DNA from: Tritrichomonas foetus
Taxonomy: Eukaryota; Parabasalia; Tritrichomonadida; Tritrichomonadidae
Direction: 5' to 3'
Assembly: GCA_001839685.1 (NCBI GenBank)
Contig: MLAK01000815.1
Location: forward strand, 124,001-188,000
Length of the DNA: 64,000 nucleotides
The notes under the pieces were generated by a model that did no database searches, was not told the DNA's origin, and worked only from the letters and a program-made list of their open reading frames with translations. Of the stretch, positions 10,182-19,252 are shown piece after piece. The position numbers were made by a program, and so were the translations under genes. Position 1 is the first letter of the stretch, and every line of letters begins with the position of its first letter.

Positions 10182-11929
10182 ATGATTATATGTTTGTTCC
10201 TTTTTAAGTTTGGTTATACTGCTGATTCATCAGAGATTACTTTAACAGTATTCAATGAATGGTCACGTGATGGTACTGATTTCATTGGATTAACTAATGT
10301 TTCTGATACTTATACTTTTTGGCATACTGGCATTCAAGACTATTCAATTATGCCTGCAGGTTTTCTTTTATTAACAAATCCAGGTGATATCTATAAAGTT
10401 TCAGTGGATATAAAGGCATCAAAATGTGGAAATAATGGAATATCATTAAGTGTTGCTACTGTTGATTCGGACAATAATGTTATATCATGGTTATTTAACG
10501 TTGTGACATATAGCAATATAAGTAATAATTATGAGAAATTGATGATTGAAAAAATCATTATACCCTATGGTGTATATCGAATTATACCAAGATTTACTGG
10601 AACAGGATCGACAAATTTCGTTTTTAAAAATTTTAAAATTGAAAGAAGCGGAGAGATACCATATAATATCAATAAAACTGAATACTCTGTTGAATCAAAT
10701 AAGATAAATTTCACATACAATACAGTAGGTCTTAACTTTAGTGTTTATGATAAACGTAGTGATAGGTTATGGATGTCAAAAACAACATCATATTCAGGAT
10801 TGACTTTGATTCAAGTCAATGATTCATATTCAAATCGCTTGGATCTAAAATTTTCTTATAAATCTCAATATACTTGTAATGCAAATTTTGTTTTGACTCA
10901 AGATGATGAACTAGAATTTAACATCAGTTGTCCAACATTGAATCTTAACATTGATTTTTATTATCCACCAGGAATTATCCCATCCTCTAATGACAGAATT
11001 ATCTTACCAATCAATGAAGGATTTACTTTCATGGCTAATGATTTTTCTCATGGAATATCGAGCTTGATCACGTATGGAGGGCATGGACTATGCATGTCTT
11101 TTATGGGAATCTATGATGATTCCGATTATCTAATTAAAAAAAGTGGGATTATGATGATTATTAATACTCCGAATGATTTCAATGTATATCTTGAGAATGA
11201 AAATAATTGTCAAATTCTAACTCCTGTTTGGAAACCAGAGTTAGGTGCTTTTGGATACACCAGATCTATTAGATATGTATTTTTTGATCAGGCAAAACAT
11301 GTAGAAATGTGTAAAAGATATAGAGAGTATGCCAATCAAACGGGATTATTAGTTCCATTTAAAGAAAAACAAAAGTTATATCCAGACGTTCAGTTTGATA
11401 AGCTAATTGGCGCAGCAAATATATGGATCTTTGGGAGCCATAGAATGGATGAGATCTATGAAGAGCTTCAGAGCATGGGAGTTGATAGAATATTAGCAAG
11501 TCAAGGAACAACCTCAGATATGATTAACAAAATTAATAATATGTCCAATACTCTGACTTCAAGATATGATATATATAATGGTATTTTAGATCCAGCCATT
11601 GCACAATGGACAAGTGCTACAGGTACTCCAGATGAATTATCGCTTGAAGCATGGCCAGAAGATATCATGTGGAAGGACTCTCAAGGTAATTATCACTATG
11701 ATTGGAGCACTGCAAATCTATCTAATTCTTCTCAAATGATTGACATGGCTGTAATATGTGATAAGAAGACAGTAAGGTATTGTCGAGAAACTTTAGAAAA
11801 AGAATTACCCCAAAATAAATATACTTGTCGATTTATTGATACAGTTACAGCATCACCATGGAGAGAATGTTATCATCCAAATCACACAATAGCACGATCT
11901 CAAAGTCGGTATTATAAAATGGAATTATA
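10182..11929 (+). pseudogene. GH129-like surface glycosidase, 5' part, broken by a mariner insertion
   Basis: From the ATG at 10182 a short hydrophobic signal (MIICLFLFKFGYTA) precedes a luminal beta-rich region. The barrel region follows: YREYANQTGLLVPFKEK, DKLIGAANIWIFGS, LDPAIAQW and FIDTVTASPWRECYHP. This order resembles glycoside hydrolase family 129, which is related to GH101 and acts on alpha-linked GalNAc in mucin-type glycans. The frame runs to 11927 and stops in the codon made of target TA plus the first G of the transposon. The frame also opens further upstream, with an ATG at 10089, but the later ATG gives the better signal peptide. The rest of the gene is at 13217-13950. The GH129 name comes from motif memory and could be a neighbouring GH101-related family. 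Confidence 0.7.
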
Positions 11930-11955
11930 GGGTGTCCGGTAATGTGATGTCACTA
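11930..11955 (+). repeat. Left terminal inverted repeat of the mariner element
   Basis: Starts GGGTGTCCGG and ends GTGATGTCACTA. These 10-bp and 12-bp blocks are identical to the right end in inverted orientation; the four bases between them differ (TAAT here, AGGC in the right end). Within it TGATGTCA is itself nearly palindromic, as expected of a transposase-binding site. Confidence 0.95.
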
Positions 11956-12003
11956 AGTATAATAAAGTCATTTCTAATAAGTCATTTTTTATTGATAAGT
12001 ATT

Positions 12004-13014
12004 TCAAAATATGTAGTCTCCATTGGCATCAATAACTTTTTTCAGTCTATTTTGCCATTCTGCAAAAACTGAAAACAAAGTTTCCGATGGAATTTCATTG
12101 AAAATTTGGACTATTGTTTGAATCAAATGGCTTGGTGATTCAAAAACAATTCCTTTAACTTTTTCTTTAATAGTTCCAAATAAAAAAAAGTCGCTAGGCG
12201 CCAAATCAGGTGAATATGCCGGATGTGGAACTGATTCTAGTGAGTTTTCATTTATATATTTTTTGACAATTTTTGCCACATGAGGCTTTGCATTGTCATA
12301 ATGAACAAATAATTTTTTATAATTATTCGAGTTTTTAAACTCAACAATTTTTGACATAATGGCTGTAATATAATATGCAGCATTAAACTTTTCATTTGGC
12401 GGCAAAACATCAATATGAATTATCCCATGAGGGTTCCAAAATACAGTCACCATAAATTTAGTGATCTGAAACCCTGGATTTTGAATAGTTGGGATTACTG
12501 AGTTTTCAGGAATCCATTGTGTATTGAAATCAGTCTTGGAATAAAACCAAGACTCATCTCCTGTTATTAAAAAGGTGAAATTAGTTTTTTGTTCTGCATT
12601 CAAAATTTTAAGAAGTTTTTTTGCCAATAAAACTCTATTGGCCTTTTGATTTTCTGTTAGAATATGTGGCACCCATCGAAGATGCACATGTTTATACATT
12701 AATTTTGATGTTAAACGATCATAAATTGTCGATTTTGGTTCACCTAAAACATTAGCAATATATCGACACAATGAATGTGGAAATTCGGTTAAAACATCTA
12801 AAATTTTCCAGTCAAGAATATCATAACTTTGGCACTTTTTCTCTTTTTTCACAGGCTGTGTGTTTTGACTTCTGTTCAGTTCTGCCATGACTCGGTAGAT
12901 TTGTCTTTGAGACAAACATTTTTCTTTCAAGACACTCTTCATTTCTTCATATATTTCTTTGCCCCTTTTTCCTTCAAGCTGCAGAAAAGTTATGATTGAA
13001 TGTTGATCAATCAT
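12004..13014 (-). CDS. Mariner transposase, intact
   Basis: The product is 336 residues, the normal mariner length. The N-terminal half has two helix-turn-helix-like regions (SQRQIYRVMAEL; SLCRYIANVLGEPKSTIYDRL) for end binding. The linker has RWVPHILTENQK, the family's WVPHEL motif. The catalytic triad is visible: Asp in TGDESWFY, Asp in HYDNAKPH and Asp in YSPDLAPSDFFLFG, with 34 residues between the second and third, which defines mariner D,D34D. There are no stops or frameshifts. It cuts the element out and pastes it at TA. An inverted repeat TAAACGT/ACGTTTA at 13022-13044 lies just upstream of the start and may be regulatory. Confidence 0.95.
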   Translation of the reverse strand: MIDQHSIITFLQLEGKRGKEIYEEMKSVLKEKCLSQRQIYRVMAELNRSQNTQPVKKEKKCQSYDILDWKILDVLTEFPHSLCRYIANVLGEPKSTIYDRLTSKLMYKHVHLRWVPHILTENQKANRVLLAKKLLKILNAEQKTNFTFLITGDESWFYSKTDFNTQWIPENSVIPTIQNPGFQITKFMVTVFWNPHGIIHIDVLPPNEKFNAAYYITAIMSKIVEFKNSNNYKKLFVHYDNAKPHVAKIVKKYINENSLESVPHPAYSPDLAPSDFFLFGTIKEKVKGIVFESPSHLIQTIVQIFNEIPSETLFSVFAEWQNRLKKVIDANGDYIF

Positions 13015-13188
13015 TTTTTAATAAACGTGCATCGTGTACGTTTATAAATTATTCTTTTTTTTATGAAAAAGATTCTTTATCTCTATTTTCAGTCAAGAGA
13101 AAAAAAAATTGTTTTCAAAATTTTTATGTTAACATTGCATAGTTTATTATTTATAAATATAATGTATTGATTTCACTTCTAATGTGGG

Positions 13189-13214
13189 TAGTGACATCAC
13201 GCCTCCGGACACCC
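13189..13214 (-). repeat. Right terminal inverted repeat of the mariner element
   Basis: Reads TAGTGACATCAC followed by GCCT and CCGGACACCC, the inverted counterpart of the left end with four mismatching bases in the middle. Followed directly by the TA target duplication. Confidence 0.95.
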
Positions 13215-13216
13215 TA

Positions 13217-13950
13217 TATTAAAATTAATGCATAAAAATAACTTAGTTTGTGGAAGTGAGACGGGTCATGAAGCAGCAGTTCCATATTGTGATTATTTTG
13301 AAGGAATGATGAGTCTTGCACATTTTAGAGTCCCTAATTCAGGTAGATATTTGCAATTTATTTGGGAAAATGATCTTCCAATTCCTTTACCCGAATTTAT
13401 TACCAAGTTTCAGGTTGGTCAAGATTATCGGCTACCACTTTTTGAACTTGTTTTTCATGATTGTTTAGTATCTTATTGGTACTTGGGCGATTATAATAAT
13501 AAGATTCCGAGTGTTTGGGAGAAAAGGGATTTATTTAATATGTTGTATGGTGTTCCTCCAATGTATCTATTTGGTGAAGATACTTACAAGAGGTTCAAGG
13601 AACAAATAGTTGAAAGCTATAAAGTTGCACAACCGATATCGAGAGAAACTGGATACTCAGAAATGACTGATTTCATTATTCTATCTAATGACCGGTCTGT
13701 CCAGAGAAGCGTTTTTGATAATGGTGTCTCAGTGACTTGCAACTTTGGATCAAAAACATATAAACTAGAAGATGGAACCAAACTTAAATCAATGACAGCC
13801 ATCAAAGGTACATTTCAAAAGAAAAGTTCAACAGGAATGATTGTTGGAATAGTCATCGGAGTTTTAATAGTAATAGTTATTATAGTTGTTGTTTCTATCT
13901 TGGTGATACGAAAAAAACGAACTCAAAATGAATTTAAACCAGCTTTATAG
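13217..13950 (+). pseudogene. GH129-like surface glycosidase, 3' part with membrane anchor
   Basis: Continues the glycosidase cut by the mariner element. From 13228 the frame encodes NLVCGSETGHEAAVPYCDYF (the SE-GH-A-VPY-DYFEG block of the GH129/GH101 relatives), RVPNSGRYLQF and a beta-rich region. It ends with one transmembrane helix (MIVGIVIGVLIVIVIIVVVS) and a short basic tail RKKRTQNEFKPAL, typical of trichomonad surface proteins. The enzyme would face outward. If the transposon were removed precisely, this frame would be one base out of register with the 5' part, so a second lesion exists at the junction. An internal start at 13228 could not give a working secreted enzyme. Confidence 0.7.
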
Positions 13951-14472
13951 ATATATCAAATTATTTATTCCCTTTTTTCGCCTTTTATCACGAATTCCTC
14001 ATTTAAAGCAATTATACAATCTCATCAAGAAACAAAAATGAATAAGTTTCAAATTATACCAAATCACACATTATTGATGTTATAGTATTCATAACATAAA
14101 CTCTAAATAATGTGATATTGTGAATTTTCATAACAAATAGTTTACAACATCCATTTACAATTGTAAATGCTCTCCCTTCAATTTTCATAAAAACCGCAGA
14201 GAGATCTCAATAAATATAACCATATTATGTTGATTTTAAAACGTTATTTTCGAATCGAATTGAAGTTTTTATGTTCTTCACAAAAAAAGTAAAATCATTC
14301 AGAATTTCTACATCATCTATCAAAATTCTTATTCAATTTGGAAAGAAAGACTTTTCTTAAACTTTTTCTGTTGCTTTTTTACACCATAATTCTATTTGTG
14401 GAGGATATTTGTATTTGAATTTGAATCGTGATAGAAAACTATTCTTTCTTGAAACTTCTCTAATTTCCCCGA
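13951..14472. other. Intergenic region with a palindrome
   Basis: Between the GH129 remnant and the large receptor gene, both forward. It contains an 18-bp perfect palindrome (14152-14169). The last stretch before 14473 is pyrimidine-rich and presumably holds the receptor promoter. Confidence 0.5.
14152..14169. repeat. Perfect 18-bp palindrome
   Basis: CATTTACAATTGTAAATG is fully self-complementary and lies about 300 bp upstream of the receptor start. It could be a binding site for a dimeric factor or a chance AT-rich palindrome. Confidence 0.45.
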
Positions 14473-17400
14473 ATGATCAGTCCAGGCGAAAGATTCAATG
14501 CTTTTTCGACAAACAGACTGATCAAAAAGGAAGAAAACCTCTACTTCGGAAGCTCACAGCGACTCGTTTTATCACCCAATAAACACGCACTTTTTCTTTT
14601 CATCCATCTCGTCAACAGATCAATTACAAACATCCCATGGGTTTTTTGGGTTTCAATTCTTGCGACTTTCATTCAAATTGCGATTGCCGTAATTCAGCCT
14701 TTTGCCTTTTCACACTGGAGCGAAGTTTCTGGAATGAAAAGCATTATATCAGTTCTATTGATTATACTCAGATATATTCCGTTTACGGTATCCAGCACTA
14801 TCACGATTATCATTTTTGTGGTTTATTCAATTCTTGTTGTTTTTCACGTTATTTTAACAATCATTAATATTTTGATGCTAAAGAACAAAAAAGACACCAA
14901 CTTGCTGATCAAGATTTTCTTCTTTTACAGCTATCTGTTTTTACCCTTATTTAGGTCATCAATTATCTGTATTATTTCTGAAATGGTTTCAATGTTTCCA
15001 AGAAATCCAACATTTGGCAATTTCTTTTTATCATTGTTTGCTCTAGTGATTTTGCTTTTGCAATTTTTCATGACTGGCTTCATTCAATTAGTAATGGGTT
15101 CTTCGCCAAGTCCTAACTTAGTCAATCCATTAGCTATTTGGGGTCCATGCGCTTGGAGATCTGTTATTTTTGAATTCTATGTTTGCTTCATTTTCATGTA
15201 TTTAGAATTTATTCGATCTATTGAAAATGACATATATTATGCCATAGTTACGATCATTTTTATTATCATCAGTGTTCCTCATGCAATTTATCAAAGTGTT
15301 AGAACTTATTATATTTCCTATTCGGCTTATGAATACATTGGTAGTGTTTTATGGTGCACTATTTTATTTTCATTTATTCATCTTGTTGTTTGTTTCGCTC
15401 CTTCTCTAATTTCGTATATTGCACTAATCGCTATTTGGGCAATTTTACCTATAATTGGTTTCATTGTCATGAAAACAATAACGAACCATCGATTAAAGAA
15501 AGCCCTTCGTAGTTTGGATCAGTGCGGTCTTCAAACAACGTTGGTTGATGATAATCCAAACAATATCCCTTATTACAATGATGATTATGAAGACGATCGA
15601 ATGTCATCATCTTTTGAATCACTAGGGCTCAAAAATTCCACACAAGCAATTTTTGTGGCTAGAGCTGCTTGTGTGACAAATCATCCATCGTTTATTGATT
15701 TATCATTCTTGCAATATTGTATTGACAGATTCCCCAAAGGAATGTTTTTCTTTGTACATCTTGCTTTTTTGGTTCAAAATCAGCAAGTTTATGTTCAACA
15801 GCTTATTGATCTATTTTTAGAAGAAAACAAGCCTACTTTTCTTCAAACTTGTGTTATTTTCCAAATTCTGACTTCAATTCAAGAATCATCAAATGATTTA
15901 CCTCAATTTCTAGTGAGAGAAATAGGAAAACAAAAACTTCAATCAATGAAGTGTCAGCAATTATTATCAAAATTTTGGAGTTCTTGTTATAAAGGTGATG
16001 TAACTCAAATGAGCAGGCATGCATTCACTCTAAATAAACATATTAATGAATTAAGCAGAACTTGGAGATTACTTGTTTTAAGATATCCATTTTCGACACC
16101 GGTTTTGAAAGAATATATTCAATATTTGCAGTCAACTGGCACACAGCATAAAATTGTTGAAGCAATATTAAAAAATCATCCACAGCTAAATGAAGTTAAT
16201 AATTATAATGAATCACAAGAAGTAAATATGCCATTCCTTCATCAAGCTGTTGAAGATGCAGTTGATCGAAGACCAATTAAATCAATTAATAAAGTCCGAT
16301 CAGCTTTAGTGATTTCAATAAGCATTGCTTTACTATTTTTGATATTTATCATCGTTGTTGGCTTTTATTTTCTTGGACGCTATAATGTTTTTAATGAATT
16401 TATTTACCAAACTGAATTTTTTGTTGCATCTTTTACACAAATCCCGAATATGCATGACGATGTTATTTTCGCGAAAGATTCCTATCAACCACGCTCCGCT
16501 ATTTTCAATTCGACAAATTATTTGGAAAATTCCTTGAATTCGTTATTGAAAATGATGCCAGACAATATTATGTGGCAATATTCACGAACTATGAATCCAT
16601 TATATTTAGAAATTGATAAATATAATGCTACCGTTGAAAGCGATTTTATTAATTCTTTACGATTATGTTCTTATTTCTCAAGGTCGATGTCTTTTGTACC
16701 AATAAACGATTCAATATCTTCATTAGTCTACAAAAACATTCTTGATGTGTACGACTTCATGGATAGATTAATGGTTGATACAATAGATGGTATTGAAAAA
16801 ATAGTGAATTTGCTTGAAAAATATGCACCCGCTTATTATGCTGCTAATTGGGCATTACTTTTTTTAGTTATGATTCCATTGTTATACTTTTCAATCAAAG
16901 AGTTGAAAGAAGAATTAACTTATTTATTTTCAATTTATTTAACAATCCCTCGTTCAACTATTATGAAATTCATGGATAGTGCTGGTGGTAAACAACAAGA
17001 TAAAAAGAATCAAACACTGCTTTTATCCACTTCGTTTGCACATCATACAACTACAACAAATATACGAGATGATGATGATAATGAAACCAAAGGAATGAAT
17101 GTTGCAGATGGGTTCAAAATGTTAGTTAGTGACTCATCGGCCAATATATCAGTTTTACCAAGAATGTTTGTTTTTAAAGCAACTGCAATTTTCTTCTTCC
17201 TATGTGGATTTATTGCACTTTTATCAACAATTGGTTTCATTCTTTTTGTCAACTTTTCCAAAAATTTAATTTCATGTTTCCATACACAAAAAGTTGTGAC
17301 ACAAAGAACAGCATTGTCATCTATTGTAATGCATACAATAACATCAGCTTTTCAAGAAATAAGTCCTGAATCTGCTTCAATTATGATTGAACTTGCAACA

Positions 17401-19050
17401 ACGTTACATACAGCATTATTATTTAAAGATCCTTCGTATAAGCTCTCAAGTGAAGCTTTGTCAGATTCAACAATCGTAAATACACATTCGAGTGATCGAT
17501 GTGCTAATCGTTCTGATTATTCTTGTCGTTCTTTAGTTTCATTATTTGATGCGTTTACTAATCAAGCTGCAAATATAACAGAAATGTTTATCAATGGACA
17601 AACATTTAATCCTTCAACCAACCAATATCAAAATTTAAGAGAAATGTATAACAAAAATCTCTATCCACTCTTATTTGAAGTTCAAAATGAAATTTTTGAT
17701 TTCACCGAATATGAAATTTATTTCATGAAAATCAAAATTGTTATTGTTTTAGTTGTCTGTTTCTGTGTAATTACCGCTACATTCTTCTTATTTGTGATGC
17801 CAGTTATTCGAGAAATTGATCAATCTGTTGAATCTGTGAAATTACCATTAAAACACATCAACCCTCTAGAAATAACTTCGTTACAAAAGGTTTTAATGTA
17901 TATTCAAGGTGAAAGCGATTTTAAGCGAAATGGGGCAGCAGATAAAGGAAGTGAATCAACTGGTGGAAATTCAATATTGAACGTTCTTATGTATCCTTTT
18001 GCAATTTTTGAAGATGATACATCTTTGCTTTTCGCCAATAATGCATTTTATTCAACAATTGGAACATCAAGAAAAGCAGTTATTGGTCTTCATTTAGCAG
18101 ATATTTTTGCATCAGTTCTTCCTTTCCGAAAAGATGAAAGTCATCCCTTCAACTCTCTTATTGACACAGTTTCTCAACTTCAAAGAGGTGTTGCACCAGT
18201 AAATGTTCTTGAAATTCGAACAGAATTAGAATTATCATCACATACTTCGTGTCCAGTAATGATCAGATTGATTGGTATTTGTAAAACTGCTCAACAAGAA
18301 GATGAAGAAGAAACAAAACAAAACCTGAAAGCTTCATCATATGCTATTTTTATTAATAATTTATCTCATAAGAAAGCACTTGAAGAAAAGATGAAATACG
18401 AAATGGAAATTTCACAAAAGCTTATTGATTTAACAATTCCCAAAGGCGTCTTAAGACTTATTAAAAATGGTGATACAAGTGAACCACATCAATTAGAAGA
18501 TGTTCCTATTGCCATGTTTTCGATTAAATTTAATGGAAATGATGAAGAATTTGAAGATGAATTAATGATTGCTTGCAGCCTCTTTATGAGAACAGCTAAT
18601 GATGTCAGTCAGAACTTTTCGAATCTTGTTTCGAAACTCATTCATGAACCACCACAATGGTTCTATATTTCTGGAATTGATTCACAGCACCAAGAAGACA
18701 TAAATATAGCCATTACCGATCTTTGCCACTTCGCGCTTTCTGTAATTGAAGTTTACAATGCAAGTTCTACAACTAATTATTCTCTTTGTGCTTATATCCA
18801 TATTGGTGATTTAACAATTATACCAATTCCATTAAAGCTACCAACAATTGAAATTTTAGGAACAGGATTCTCTCGAATTAAAAGTCTTATTTCTTATCCG
18901 AAAAATGGTCAACTAATCTGTACCTATGAAGCCAATGAAATTATTGGAACATTAAGTTCATTTGTTTCAACGAAAGAAGAATACGAACAAGAAAATGTTT
19001 ATAGTATTCGACGAGGACAAGAACCAAGTCAATTGGAAGAGACATTTTAA
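14473..19050 (+). CDS. Polytopic membrane protein with PAS and degenerate nucleotide-cyclase domain
   Basis: The product is 1525 residues. About nine membrane segments fill residues 35-335, then a helical cytosolic part (350-605). Four more membrane helices lie near 610-635, 790-810, 896-925 and 1085-1115, with polar, Asn-glycosylatable loops between. A PAS-like domain (about 1172-1295: YPFAIFEDDTSLLFANNAFY, then GTSRKAVIGLHLADIF) is followed by a coiled linker and a region laid out like a class III cyclase (LIDLTIPKGVLRLIKNG, then VPIAMFSIKF). Active cyclases have a metal-binding Asp in the next motif (form FADIVGFT); here SIKF replaces it and no second Asp site is evident. It matches the layout of the large trichomonad receptor-cyclase family, but this copy probably senses or scaffolds rather than making cAMP or cGMP. 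Confidence 0.75.
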   Translation: MISPGERFNAFSTNRLIKKEENLYFGSSQRLVLSPNKHALFLFIHLVNRSITNIPWVFWVSILATFIQIAIAVIQPFAFSHWSEVSGMKSIISVLLIILRYIPFTVSSTITIIIFVVYSILVVFHVILTIINILMLKNKKDTNLLIKIFFFYSYLFLPLFRSSIICIISEMVSMFPRNPTFGNFFLSLFALVILLLQFFMTGFIQLVMGSSPSPNLVNPLAIWGPCAWRSVIFEFYVCFIFMYLEFIRSIENDIYYAIVTIIFIIISVPHAIYQSVRTYYISYSAYEYIGSVLWCTILFSFIHLVVCFAPSLISYIALIAIWAILPIIGFIVMKTITNHRLKKALRSLDQCGLQTTLVDDNPNNIPYYNDDYEDDRMSSSFESLGLKNSTQAIFVARAACVTNHPSFIDLSFLQYCIDRFPKGMFFFVHLAFLVQNQQVYVQQLIDLFLEENKPTFLQTCVIFQILTSIQESSNDLPQFLVREIGKQKLQSMKCQQLLSKFWSSCYKGDVTQMSRHAFTLNKHINELSRTWRLLVLRYPFSTPVLKEYIQYLQSTGTQHKIVEAILKNHPQLNEVNNYNESQEVNMPFLHQAVEDAVDRRPIKSINKVRSALVISISIALLFLIFIIVVGFYFLGRYNVFNEFIYQTEFFVASFTQIPNMHDDVIFAKDSYQPRSAIFNSTNYLENSLNSLLKMMPDNIMWQYSRTMNPLYLEIDKYNATVESDFINSLRLCSYFSRSMSFVPINDSISSLVYKNILDVYDFMDRLMVDTIDGIEKIVNLLEKYAPAYYAANWALLFLVMIPLLYFSIKELKEELTYLFSIYLTIPRSTIMKFMDSAGGKQQDKKNQTLLLSTSFAHHTTTTNIRDDDDNETKGMNVADGFKMLVSDSSANISVLPRMFVFKATAIFFFLCGFIALLSTIGFILFVNFSKNLISCFHTQKVVTQRTALSSIVMHTITSAFQEISPESASIMIELATTLHTALLFKDPSYKLSSEALSDSTIVNTHSSDRCANRSDYSCRSLVSLFDAFTNQAANITEMFINGQTFNPSTNQYQNLREMYNKNLYPLLFEVQNEIFDFTEYEIYFMKIKIVIVLVVCFCVITATFFLFVMPVIREIDQSVESVKLPLKHINPLEITSLQKVLMYIQGESDFKRNGAADKGSESTGGNSILNVLMYPFAIFEDDTSLLFANNAFYSTIGTSRKAVIGLHLADIFASVLPFRKDESHPFNSLIDTVSQLQRGVAPVNVLEIRTELELSSHTSCPVMIRLIGICKTAQQEDEEETKQNLKASSYAIFINNLSHKKALEEKMKYEMEISQKLIDLTIPKGVLRLIKNGDTSEPHQLEDVPIAMFSIKFNGNDEEFEDELMIACSLFMRTANDVSQNFSNLVSKLIHEPPQWFYISGIDSQHQEDINIAITDLCHFALSVIEVYNASSTTNYSLCAYIHIGDLTIIPIPLKLPTIEILGTGFSRIKSLISYPKNGQLICTYEANEIIGTLSSFVSTKEEYEQENVYSIRRGQEPSQLEETF

Positions 19051-19252
19051 AATCTAAAAATACTCAATTTTTTGGATCATATATATGTTGTTATATTATT
19101 AAAAAAATATAGAATAAAAATTATTCCCGATTTAAATTTTATATTTCTTTATTATTTTTCATAAATATTCTAAATCATTTAAAATAGAAAGAAAATATAG
19201 ACACAAAAATTAATCATAATATTATTGAAAATAATCTTAATAATTAATAAGG

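Larger units (their letters stand above)
11930..13214. mobile_element. Complete mariner-family transposon, 1285 bp
   Basis: The element has 26-bp terminal inverted repeats that agree at 22 positions, is flanked on both sides by the dinucleotide TA (11928-11929 and 13215-13216), and contains one intact transposase gene on the reverse strand. Size, TA target, ends beginning GGGTGTCCGG and the D,D34D transposase all fit mariner. It sits inside the GH129-like gene. The intact reading frame and well-preserved ends suggest a young, possibly still mobile copy. Confidence 0.95.
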
